Source: EsbW-18 sp033811555 (GTDB taxonomy: Bacteria > Patescibacteriota > Minisyncoccia > Phycocordibacterales > EsbW-18). From it: a stretch of DNA of 36,933 nucleotides. Below, one piece after another: positions 22,490-29,883 of the stretch. The notes below the pieces were generated by a model. The model was not told the DNA's origin. It saw only the letters and a program-made list of their open reading frames with translations, and did no database searches. Each line of letters begins with the position of its first letter. Position 1 is the stretch's first letter. Made by a program: the position numbers and the translations under genes. The stretch spans positions 1 through 36,933 of the forward strand of contig JAPXOG010000006.1 of assembly GCA_033811555.1 (NCBI GenBank). The letters run 5' to 3'.

Positions 22490-22633
22490 ATGAGAATCTT
22501 GCTGAAGGAGAAGGAGGCAAAAGGTTCCAAGTTTATCGTCGCGGAGATCGACGCGAGGACGAACAAGATAATCTGGTATTACTTTCTGCCTGACCGTAAG
22601 GTACAGGAAGTCTCGCATCTCCTCAAAAGATAG
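22490..22633 (+). CDS. 47-aa hypothetical protein, SD-bearing cassette
   Basis: ATG at 22490 with AGAGAGGAG upstream, TAG at 22631. The protein starts MRILLKEKEAKGSKFIVAEI and continues DARTNKIIWYYFLPDRKVQEV; a small beta hairpin-like protein, not recognised. More GC-rich than TrmB upstream. A possible promoter is TATGACA/TATTGT near 22398-22428. The 195-bp gap 22295-22489 is very AT-rich up to 22430, otherwise without features. It heads a run with the gene at 22746. Confidence 0.65.
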   Translation: MRILLKEKEAKGSKFIVAEIDARTNKIIWYYFLPDRKVQEVSHLLKR

Positions 22634-22745
22634 AGGTAAGTAAGGGCGAGATCTACGTTCGCCCCTCTCTCAGAACCCACGAGCGTGTCGCGGGTTCTGA
22701 ACGGAGGAAACAACTCCACAAGAAGTTCTTTGAAAAGGAGGCAAC

Positions 22746-23387
22746 GTGTCTCAGAAAGTGGTTAGGCAGTTTGTGTCGGTTCTTATTAACGCACTTCCGG
22801 AAATCCCAAACGATATCATTCTTGGTTGGGCAGAGCACCCCCACATGTTGGCTGAGGTACTGCAAGGACTGGTAAATTTCAACAAGTTCCCCGTCTCATT
22901 TCTCGTTGACATGAGAAAAAATCTTGAACAGATGCTTTCCGAGTCGAGATTGGGGGGACAATACCACAGCACCATCATAAAGCATTTCTCCCACGAGCCA
23001 GCAAAAAAGAAGGTCAAGGTTGTCGGCTTGCTCGCAAGACTCCATAGAGGAAAATTCTATGGTAAGTCATGGGGTAAGCTGATTGATAAGAGCGCTGTAG
23101 AGCAAGAACTTGTTGGGTGGCCCATCAGAGGCTGGAGACTTGCAAATATTCAGGAGCTTCTGTCGTTTATCACCACTTATCCAGAAGCTCTTACGAAAGA
23201 TGGGCGCATCTTCTCTCTTGGTAGTCACTTTTCTACCAAGGGTGAACATGAATACTTCCCGTATCTGAATATTAGCAGTGCCGAGTCCGGGTACTGGTCA
23301 TCAAGAGAAATTGAGATCGATTATCTCTTTGATGAAACTGGGACTCGTATTCAGAATGGTGATAGCTTTCTTGTTGTGAAAGTGTGA
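22746..23387 (+). CDS. Hypothetical protein, CPR-type accessory family, GTG start
   Basis: 213 aa. The GTG start is fixed by AAAAGGAGG 4 nt upstream. The N-terminal half is helical (IPNDIILGWAEHPHMLAEVLQGLVNF). After residue ~125 comes RGWRLANIQELLSFITTYPE, then IFSLGSHFS, YFPYL and a closing DSFLVVKV. This layout (residues like ATxxELLxF...P, ALGS, PYL, FLxV) resembles many hypothetical proteins I recall from Patescibacteria and loosely the DUF1566/Lcl pattern (WRLPTxxEL...YWSS); the resemblance is inference. The leader carries two hairpins (near 22646-22667 and 22674-22702). Internal inverted repeats include 23042-23062 and 23217-23240. Function unknown. Confidence 0.7.
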   Translation: MSQKVVRQFVSVLINALPEIPNDIILGWAEHPHMLAEVLQGLVNFNKFPVSFLVDMRKNLEQMLSESRLGGQYHSTIIKHFSHEPAKKKVKVVGLLARLHRGKFYGKSWGKLIDKSAVEQELVGWPIRGWRLANIQELLSFITTYPEALTKDGRIFSLGSHFSTKGEHEYFPYLNISSAESGYWSSREIEIDYLFDETGTRIQNGDSFLVVKV

Positions 23388-23413
23388 TAACCCGAAAGGA
23401 GGTACAGAGAAGT

Positions 23414-23524
23414 TTGAGGAGAAAGTCAAGGGAATCGAGTGTGGGCATAGTAGGGGCGCCGTACTTCCGGCTTTCTGAGACCTCGCTCCAAGAGTGGACA
23501 TCTTCTGCCCTTGCCATGCTGTAG
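23414..23524 (+). CDS. Possible 36-aa ORF with TTG start
   Basis: TTG at 23414 follows AAAGGAGG by 11 nt, a rather long spacing, and the frame stops with TAG at 23522. It starts LRRKSRESSVGIVGAPYFRL. Basic, no known motif. It may be a real small gene of the cassette or a relic of one whose SD survived. It lies between the 213-aa gene and a bidirectional terminator. Confidence 0.35.
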   Translation: MRRKSRESSVGIVGAPYFRLSETSLQEWTSSALAML

Positions 23525-23537
23525 AAGTTGGCAAAAA

Positions 23538-23566
23538 GCCGGTGAACCTCATCTGGGTTCACCGGC
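23538..23566. terminator. Bidirectional terminator between convergent genes
   Basis: GCCGGTGAACC and GGTTCACCGGC with a 7-nt centre, followed on the plus strand by a T-rich tail (CTTCTTCTTTTTT) and preceded by AAAAA, i.e. a T run for the minus strand. It ends both the cassette at 22490-23524 and rny. Confidence 0.85.
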
Positions 23567-23584
23567 CTTCTTCTTTTTTACTTT

Positions 23585-25114
23585 CTATCTCGCGTATTCA
23601 ATGACACGGTTCTCGCGGATTACATTTACCTTAATTTCTCCAGGGTATTTCAATTCTGCTTCTATCTTATTAGCGATTTCTCGTGCCATAGTTTTTGCTT
23701 CAATGTCACTTATTTGTTCGGGGTTAATGAAGATGCGTATTTCACGACCAGCTTGAATAGCATATGCCTTTTCAACACCGCTAAATGACATTGCGATGTT
23801 TTCAAGATCGTTTAAGCGTTTGAGATAATTTTCAACTGTATCACGACGGGCACCAGGGCGTGATCCAGACACAGCATCTGCAACTTGCACAATTATGCTT
23901 TCCAATGTTTCAAACGGATATTCTTCGTGATGAGCCTGCATCGCCTTGATGATTGCTTCGTCAGCACCAAATTTCTGCAAAATACGACGACCGATTTCAA
24001 CGTGTGTGCCCTGAATTTCATGGTCAACAGCTTTGCCGATGTCGTGTACTAAAGCTCCAGCTTTAGCAACTGCAACATCAGCTTTGAGTTCTTCAGCTAG
24101 CATACCCGCCAGATGAGCCATTTCAACAGAGTGTTGCAAAACATTCTGACCATAACTTGTACGGAAGTGCAATCGTCCAAGAATGGAGATTATACGAGGA
24201 TCAAGATTGAATACGCCGGTATCGTATGCAGCCTGTTCCCCTTTTTCTTTTATGATGTTGTTGATTTCTTGTCGTGCTTTTTCAACTTCTTCTTCAATAC
24301 GTGCAGGTTGGATACGACCATCTTTGATGAGGCGCTCTAGAGCGAGTTTTGCCACAGCACGACGAACAGGGTCAAAAGAAGAGAGGATGATGAGCCCCGG
24401 TGTATCGTCAACTACAACTTCAACTCCAGAAGCGCGCTCAAATGTTTTAATATTTCGTCCTTCTTTTCCGATGATTTTTCCTTTTACATCCTCTGAAGGA
24501 AGGTCTATAGAAGACGACATGATGTCTGAAGTGACATTGTTTCCGAGTCGGTGTATGGATGTAACCAGAATATCTTGAGCTTTTTTCTCAAGTTGTTCTT
24601 TTCCGGCTATCTCTAGTTTGTGCATTCGCGCAATCAAATCAGTTTCATATTTTTCTTTAACTTCCTTGATGAATAGGTCCTTTGCTTCTTCTTCAGAAAG
24701 ATGGGAAATTTCTTGTAGTTTTTTTTCACGTTTTTCGCGTAATTGTTCTGCTTCAGAATGTAATTCGTCAACTTCTTTTGTTTTTACTTTTAACTCATCG
24801 CTAGTGTGATCAAGATCCTGTTGACGCTTATCAAGTAACTCCTCTTTTTTAATGAGTCGGTCTTCGGTTTTTTTGAGCTTTCCATCAAGCTCATCTGCCT
24901 CAGCTCTGGCTTCAAGGATGCGCTCTTCTGCTTTTTTTTCGGCATTTTCAATAATACGGTTTGCTTCTTCCTGTGCTTCTAGGAGCTTTCTTTTGATTTC
25001 AAGTTCAACAGATCCCTTCTGTCCCAATGAAACGAGATATCGAAGAAAATAGCCGATTGCAATGCCAAGTAAGCCAGCAACAGCAAGTAACAGTACGACA
25101 ATTTTTAGGTTCAT
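23585..25114 (-). CDS. rny: Ribonuclease Y
   Basis: 509 aa. N-terminal membrane anchor (LKIVVLLLAVAGLLGIAIG), a long coiled coil (~35-180, EEANRIIENAEKKAEERILEA and so on), KH domain (GRNIKTFERASGVEVVVDDTPG), then HD domain (HSVEMAHLAGMLAEEL, GALVHDIGKAVDHE, HVEIGRRILQKFGA, AHHEEYPFETLESIIVQVADA). An endoribonuclease that starts mRNA decay at the membrane; with PNPase it gives this organism a Firmicutes-type RNA-decay set. Full length. No SD. Confidence 0.96.
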   Translation of the reverse strand: MNLKIVVLLLAVAGLLGIAIGYFLRYLVSLGQKGSVELEIKRKLLEAQEEANRIIENAEKKAEERILEARAEADELDGKLKKTEDRLIKKEELLDKRQQDLDHTSDELKVKTKEVDELHSEAEQLREKREKKLQEISHLSEEEAKDLFIKEVKEKYETDLIARMHKLEIAGKEQLEKKAQDILVTSIHRLGNNVTSDIMSSSIDLPSEDVKGKIIGKEGRNIKTFERASGVEVVVDDTPGLIILSSFDPVRRAVAKLALERLIKDGRIQPARIEEEVEKARQEINNIIKEKGEQAAYDTGVFNLDPRIISILGRLHFRTSYGQNVLQHSVEMAHLAGMLAEELKADVAVAKAGALVHDIGKAVDHEIQGTHVEIGRRILQKFGADEAIIKAMQAHHEEYPFETLESIIVQVADAVSGSRPGARRDTVENYLKRLNDLENIAMSFSGVEKAYAIQAGREIRIFINPEQISDIEAKTMAREIANKIEAELKYPGEIKVNVIRENRVIEYAR

Positions 25115-25275
25115 ATCGGTTTCTTTTGAAACCGCACCGAGTCTTTAACCAAGCGTCTATATAACTGTAGACGAATAGGGAACGTGAGTTTTCAAATCAC
25201 AGATTGTTAGGGTGTTCATACGTTCAAAGATAAGGTGAGTTTCAATGTTTAACAAATTATAATGACACTATAATA

Positions 25276-25304
25276 CGCCGTTTGCGCGATAAGCGCAAAC
25301 GGCG
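25276..25304. repeat. Hairpin between clpP and rny
   Basis: CGCCGTTTGCGC and GCGCAAACGGCG (12-bp arms) around GATAA. It lies just after the clpP stop codon on the minus strand and is probably its terminator, although the T run on that side (GTATTATAG) is poor. Confidence 0.6.
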
Positions 25305-25323
25305 CAAAAAACGTTCTTTTATT

Positions 25324-25911
25324 TTACTTCTTTCCTTTTCTTACCAACACTTCATCAATAATTCCGTATTTTTTAGCTTCATCGGCTGACATGAAGAAAT
25401 CGCGCTCGATGTCTTTAGCTATTTTTTCTCTAGTTTGCCCTGTGTTTTTTGCCATCATGTCGGTAAGTTTGTCGCGAAGCTTGAGTATATGTTCTGCGGT
25501 AATAGCAATATCGGTTGCTTGTCCCTCGGCACCACCTAATGGCTGGTGAATCATAACTTCTGCGTTAGGTAGAGCAAAACGTTTTCCTTTTGTACCAGAA
25601 GAAAGTATCCAAGCACCTCCTGATGCTGCTAACCCAACGCATACTGTTGAAACATCAGGTTTAATGTGATGCATTGTGTCTATAATTGCCAATGTTGAAG
25701 TAACAGAGCCTCCCGGAGAATTTATATAAAAAGAAATATCTTTTTCAGTTTCTTGCGATTCTAGGTGAAGAAATTGAGCAATAATTATATTTGCTACGTG
25801 ATCATCTATTGGACCTCCCAAAAAAACTATACGTTCTTTTAGAAGTCGCGAATATATGTCATAAGCACGTTCGCCGAACTGACTTTTTTCAATGACGGTT
25901 GGAATTAGCAT
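25324..25911 (-). CDS. clpP: ATP-dependent Clp protease proteolytic subunit
   Basis: 195 aa, normal length. Catalytic triad visible: Ser97 (GLAASGGAW), His122 (AEVMIHQPLGG), Asp171 (ERDFFMSADEA). The usual ASMGA around the Ser is ASGGA here. It forms the barrel that degrades unfolded proteins with ClpX or ClpC; no ATPase partner is in the window. It follows tig with a 33-bp gap, the common tig-clpP order, probably one operon. No SD. Confidence 0.96.
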   Translation of the reverse strand: MLIPTVIEKSQFGERAYDIYSRLLKERIVFLGGPIDDHVANIIIAQFLHLESQETEKDISFYINSPGGSVTSTLAIIDTMHHIKPDVSTVCVGLAASGGAWILSSGTKGKRFALPNAEVMIHQPLGGAEGQATDIAITAEHILKLRDKLTDMMAKNTGQTREKIAKDIERDFFMSADEAKKYGIIDEVLVRKGKK

Positions 25912-25944
25912 AGTTAATTCTGTTAGTTAATTAGTGTATTTATG

Positions 25945-26964
25945 TTACTCTGATTTTTCCAAAAATTCCAATACTTTCTGGTTTGCAAGCACGGTTGCCA
26001 CATACGCTTCGACATTTTCGCGTTTTGTATCTTTGTGATGAGAAAGTATATGTTCGGTTTCTTTTTTAATTTCTTCGTCAGTAGGTTCTATTTTTTCAGC
26101 TACTGATATGTCATGCAGAATCAGTTGTTGTTTCGCAGATTTTTCTGCATCAGGGCGCCACTCTTTACGCAAGTCTTCAGGAGTTTTTTTAATTTGAGCC
26201 ATGTACTCATCTAACTTGAGACCAAATCGTTGAATGTCGTTTTCAAACTGTGCGTACATTTTGCTAAGTTCAGATTCAACGAGAATGTCAGGTATTACGG
26301 CTTTCGTGTTCTTGGTAATATCTTCCAGAATTGACATACGCAATGCATCACGCGCCTTTAGTTTTTTGTCGTACAAAAGTCCTTCGCGAATTTTTGCTTT
26401 GAAATCGTCTACATCTTTGAAAGCTCCGAACTCTTTTACGATCTCATCGGTTAGCTCAGGGATCGGTTCATCTTTTTTCCCTGCGCGTTCATTTTTCTCT
26501 CGCAATGCTGTTTCTATAAATTTTGTAACTTCTTCGTCAGTTACCACAATCTCTTCTTTTTTATTTTTCTCAATGTGTTTTTTTGCAATTGTTTTGTAAT
26601 CAGGGATAGAAAGTTTTGGAAGTACAGCCGTTTCAATTTTAAAACCAAAAGGATTGCCAGGTGCAAGTTTTGTAATCGAAATTGTTGGGCGACCAATGGC
26701 GTCAATTTCGTGATGCAAGAGCATTTTTGGATAATGTTCAGACAGCGCGCGTTCTGCCATTTCTTGTATAACAGTTTCTTCTCCAAAGCGTTCCACTAGA
26801 AGTTTTTCAGGAACGTGTCCTTTGCGAAAACCAGGTAGTTCAACATCACGTCCGAGATCTACGATGACGCGTGCTCTATGCTTTGAAAGCTCATCGTATG
26901 GTAGTTCGCCTTCAATTGTGACAGTGCTGTTGTCGTTTTTTGTTACTTTAAGTGATGTATACAT
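25945..26964 (-). CDS. tig: Trigger factor without PPIase domain
   Basis: 339 aa, clearly shorter than the usual 430-480. The N-terminal ribosome-binding domain has the signature PGFRKGHVPEKLLVERFG. After residue ~125 (VLPKLSIPDYKTI) the sequence goes straight into the helical C-terminal chaperone arms (TDEEVTKFIETALREKNERAG; EWRPDAEKSAKQQLILHDISVAEKI), so the FKBP-like PPIase domain is missing. A ribosome-associated chaperone. Expressed with clpP. No SD. Confidence 0.92.
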   Translation of the reverse strand: MYTSLKVTKNDNSTVTIEGELPYDELSKHRARVIVDLGRDVELPGFRKGHVPEKLLVERFGEETVIQEMAERALSEHYPKMLLHHEIDAIGRPTISITKLAPGNPFGFKIETAVLPKLSIPDYKTIAKKHIEKNKKEEIVVTDEEVTKFIETALREKNERAGKKDEPIPELTDEIVKEFGAFKDVDDFKAKIREGLLYDKKLKARDALRMSILEDITKNTKAVIPDILVESELSKMYAQFENDIQRFGLKLDEYMAQIKKTPEDLRKEWRPDAEKSAKQQLILHDISVAEKIEPTDEEIKKETEHILSHHKDTKRENVEAYVATVLANQKVLEFLEKSE

Positions 26965-27021
26965 ATTTTTGTGAGTTCTTTGATTTTTGGAAGTGTATCA
27001 GTTTGTAGACAAAAACAAAAG

Positions 27022-27047
27022 ACCGCCTCGTTTTATATAGGGGCGGT
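27022..27047 (-). terminator. Hairpin terminator upstream of tig
   Basis: ACCGCCTC (27022-27029) and GGGGCGGT (27040-27047), one G-T pair, followed on the minus strand by CTTTTGTTTTTG. It would end the transcript of the 87-aa gene before tig begins. Confidence 0.75.
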
Positions 27048-27098
27048 TTTTGTTGTTTCAAATTTTAAGGATAATTATCAAATTATGAGATCTAATTC

Positions 27099-27362
27099 TT
27101 ACAAATTTGTTTCAATTTCAGCTCCTTGTTCTGAAATCTCTTCAAATTGCTGTTCACTATTAACGTTGGGTAAGACATTATCTGTTTGTGTTTGAACTTC
27201 TTGCACATTCTGACTCGCTTGTCTTGCTTTTTCCTGAGAGCTTAGCTCAGAGAATAGATAGTAAGCACCGATTGCAAGTACGATGATTACAATAATAATG
27301 CCTATGACAGGTCCGTTTCCTTTTTGAGCGGATGCGTCTGGTGTGTGTGTTTGTTGTTCCAT
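27099..27362 (-). CDS. Small single-pass membrane protein
   Basis: 87 aa: short hydrophilic N-terminus (MEQQTHTPDASAQKGNG), one helix (PVIGIIIVIIVLAIGAYYLF), then a Gln/Glu-rich acidic tail (KARQASQNVQEVQTQTDNVL...). The tail probably faces outwards. No family recognised; such proteins are common near the surface machinery of CPR genomes. No SD. Confidence 0.65.
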   Translation of the reverse strand: MEQQTHTPDASAQKGNGPVIGIIIVIIVLAIGAYYLFSELSSQEKARQASQNVQEVQTQTDNVLPNVNSEQQFEEISEQGAEIETNL

Positions 27363-27529
27363 ATATGTTATTAAATGTGAATAAAATAAATCCCTTTACG
27401 TTATTGTACACCTCTGACAAATGCGTCAAGTGTCATTTTTGATGAGAGTGAATATCTGTCTGTTCTTTCTTGGGTAATAATTTGTGTGTAACAGAAGGTT
27501 TTTTGTCGGAATGGGTGTTTCACACAACA

Positions 27530-27576
27530 TATGAAATTTTGATAAAGTTTTTGAGGGACTTTATCAAAATTTCATA
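27530..27576. repeat. 19-bp AT-rich inverted repeat downstream of nusA
   Basis: Perfect arms at 27530-27548 and 27558-27576 with a 9-nt loop (TTTTGAGGG). Tandem TTTCATAAAAATTTCAT follows. It is probably the nusA terminator (minus strand), although the arms are far more AT-rich than the other terminators here. The rest of 27363-27616 shows nothing further. Confidence 0.6.
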
Positions 27577-27616
27577 AAAATTTCATTTTTTCTTTATCTC
27601 GCCAAAGTATCCTTAT

Positions 27617-28999
27617 TTATTCCCCACTTTTGGGGGCATCATTTTCATTTTCTAGTGCATTTGTTTCATCTTCTTCATTTTCTGGCGTTTCAAGTGTTGT
27701 TGTTTCATCATCTAACTCAGCATTTTCTGTTGCTCTTGCTTCTTCTTCGGCGATATCATCTTCAATCTGTGCAAGTTGCTCGCGAGCAAATTCAGTAGAT
27801 ATGTGTGAAAGCGTTTCTTCTGGAGAGGAATCTTCAAGTGAAACTCCGCTTGCTGATTGTATGTCAATGCGCCATCCAGTTAGCTTGGCAGCAAGACGAA
27901 CATTTTGCCCTCCACGACCGATTGCTAACGATTGCTGATCCTCTGTTACTCGAACTACTGCTACATGATTTTCTTCATCAACGATTTCTACAGATAAAAC
28001 CTTAGCTGGGGAAAGTGCATCTTCAATAAAATGTTCTGAAATTTCTGACCACTCAATTACGTCAATTTTTTCTCCAGCAAGCTCACTCATAACTGTTGAT
28101 ACTCGCACACCTCGCTGACCGACAAGAGCGCCGACTGGATCAATGTGTTCGTCATTTGACCACACAGCAACTTTGGATCGTGATCCAGGTTCTCGCGCGA
28201 TTGCTTTTATCTCAACAACTCCATTTGCAACTTCAGGACACTCATTTGCAAATAATTCTGCAAGAAACTGAGGATGTGAACGAGACATCCGTAGAAATAC
28301 ACCGCGAGGAGTTTCTTCAACTTTAAAAAGATATGCGCGAATACGTTCTCCAGGACGATATCGTTCGCTTGGAATTTGTTCGTCATACGGAAGTATTCCG
28401 ACAGCTCGTCCGAGATCAACAAAAATATTTCCTCGCTCAACGCGCTGAACGGTTCCAGAAAGAATTTCGCCTTCGCGTTCGCCGTATTCTTGAGAAAGAT
28501 GCTCTTTTTCTGCTTCACGAATTTTTTGAATGATGACTTGTCTTGCTGTTTGTGCAGCGATTCTTCCGAAATCATCACGAGGTTCAAGAGGGAACACTAT
28601 TTCATCACCAACGGATGCGTCTTTTTTCATCTTCTGTGCATCTTCAAGCATCATATGTTTCTCAGGATTAAACAGCGGAAGTTTTTCTCCGCCGTCTTCT
28701 TCTGATGGGGCATCGGTTTGGACCACGGCACTTTCTTCTGCATTTTCTTCTATCTCACCCTCCTCTTCTCTCATCCGAACAGTTGTTTCATCAACTACGG
28801 TTTTTACTTGTTCAAACTCAGTTGTACCAGTATTTAGATCAAAGTTTGCACGAATAATCTGGTCGCGCTTCCCGTATTCCTTCTTGTATGCGGTAGCAAG
28901 TGCAACAGCAATTGCTTCAAGCATTTTTTCTTTTGTAATACCACGTTCTTCTTCAAATTCGCTAAGAACTGTAGATAATGTTTTGAGATCAAAAGTCAT
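27617..28999 (-). CDS. nusA: Transcription termination/antitermination protein NusA
   Basis: 460 aa. N-terminal RNAP-binding domain (LSTVLSEFEEERGITKEKMLEAIAVAL), with an acidic insertion at ~75-105 (EEEGEIEENAEESAVVQTDA), then S1 (GTVQRVERGNIFVDLGRAVGIL), KH1 (PGSRSKVAVWSNDEHIDPVGALVGQRG), KH2 (VTEDQQSLAIGRGGQNVRLAAKLTGW). It ends in a long acidic tail of low complexity (ENAELDDETTTLETPENEEDE) rather than the proteobacterial AR repeats. It binds RNA polymerase and nascent RNA. No SD. Acidic insertion and tail could come from halophilic or lineage drift. Confidence 0.95.
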   Translation of the reverse strand: MTFDLKTLSTVLSEFEEERGITKEKMLEAIAVALATAYKKEYGKRDQIIRANFDLNTGTTEFEQVKTVVDETTVRMREEEGEIEENAEESAVVQTDAPSEEDGGEKLPLFNPEKHMMLEDAQKMKKDASVGDEIVFPLEPRDDFGRIAAQTARQVIIQKIREAEKEHLSQEYGEREGEILSGTVQRVERGNIFVDLGRAVGILPYDEQIPSERYRPGERIRAYLFKVEETPRGVFLRMSRSHPQFLAELFANECPEVANGVVEIKAIAREPGSRSKVAVWSNDEHIDPVGALVGQRGVRVSTVMSELAGEKIDVIEWSEISEHFIEDALSPAKVLSVEIVDEENHVAVVRVTEDQQSLAIGRGGQNVRLAAKLTGWRIDIQSASGVSLEDSSPEETLSHISTEFAREQLAQIEDDIAEEEARATENAELDDETTTLETPENEEDETNALENENDAPKSGE

Positions 29000-29224
29000 A
29001 TTAGATATAAATTAATGAATAAAACGAAAAGTCGATAGAAACTCGGGTATGATATATACCTACTACTTACTATTTACCAGTCGCTTAGTTTCAATTCTGC
29101 ACTGTCTTGAAACAAAAGAGCCGCGTCCGTAACAGGCGCAGCGTTCATACAAACTATATTAATGTCTCTCAGTATACTCCTTAAAATATCTGCGTCAAGT
29201 ACGTTTTGTTATCAACATTTTTCC

Positions 29225-29253
29225 TTGTTTATACGCAAGACACGCCCTATCAT
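29225..29253 (+). promoter_or_regulatory. Promoter of the 185-aa membrane-anchored gene
   Basis: TTGTTT (29225-29230), 17-nt spacer, TATCAT (29248-29253). The intergenic region 29000-29318 between divergent nusA and this gene shows this promoter and no further feature I can support. Confidence 0.5.
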
Positions 29254-29318
29254 TAAAGAATAAGCGTGTAATGCGCTTACAACTTGTATCTACTTTTATT
29301 TTTCTAATCACAATATTT

Positions 29319-29876
29319 ATGGATATGCACGATGTTCGTTATACAGACACAAATTCTGAACCAGACATAAAGCCACAAACGGCAACTGGTCAACCAAAGA
29401 AAAACCGTCCTTGGTTTTTTATTGTGGCGCTAGTTGTGGTGATTGTAGCTTTAGCTTTCGTATTTTTGTTTGATCGCAAAGGAGCAATAGGTCCTGATTT
29501 GTATGACGATGCAGGTAATCCAGTGCACATTGCCAAGGAAGGAGAAATAATTGAAGGGTTTCCAACTGAATTACTTCTTGAACCAGATGCAGTAGTAGAA
29601 GGAAGCGCTCGTATTGACTATTTGGAACATGGGGTTTCCTTGCCGTCGGTTCAATATATATCAAAGTTACCGTACGCACATAATATTGATGAATATCGTA
29701 GACTTCTTCAGGATCAAGGTTGGATTATTCAAAAAGACGCTTTTTACGAAGAAATGCCAGTAACCAACTTTTATGCAGTACGAGGGGACACAGAAACCGT
29801 TAACATTGTACTGGCACCAAGCAATGAAGGAGTTTCCATAAATATAGCTTATTCATCTTTAACCTCCTCAAACTAA
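29319..29876 (+). CDS. Membrane-anchored hypothetical protein
   Basis: 185 aa if started at the ATG 29319 (MDMHDVRYTDTNSEPD); starts at 29271 and 29325 are also possible and no SD decides. Soluble ~35-residue N-terminus, one membrane helix (WFFIVALVVVIVALAFVFLF), then a ~130-residue outer domain with QYISKLPYAHNIDEYRRLLQDQGW and WIIQKDAFYEEMPVTNFYAVRGD. Family not recognised. It lies 7 bp before the Ig-like secreted protein, so the two probably form an operon at the cell surface. Confidence 0.7.
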   Translation: MDMHDVRYTDTNSEPDIKPQTATGQPKKNRPWFFIVALVVVIVALAFVFLFDRKGAIGPDLYDDAGNPVHIAKEGEIIEGFPTELLLEPDAVVEGSARIDYLEHGVSLPSVQYISKLPYAHNIDEYRRLLQDQGWIIQKDAFYEEMPVTNFYAVRGDTETVNIVLAPSNEGVSINIAYSSLTSSN

Positions 29877-29883
29877 TAAATAT

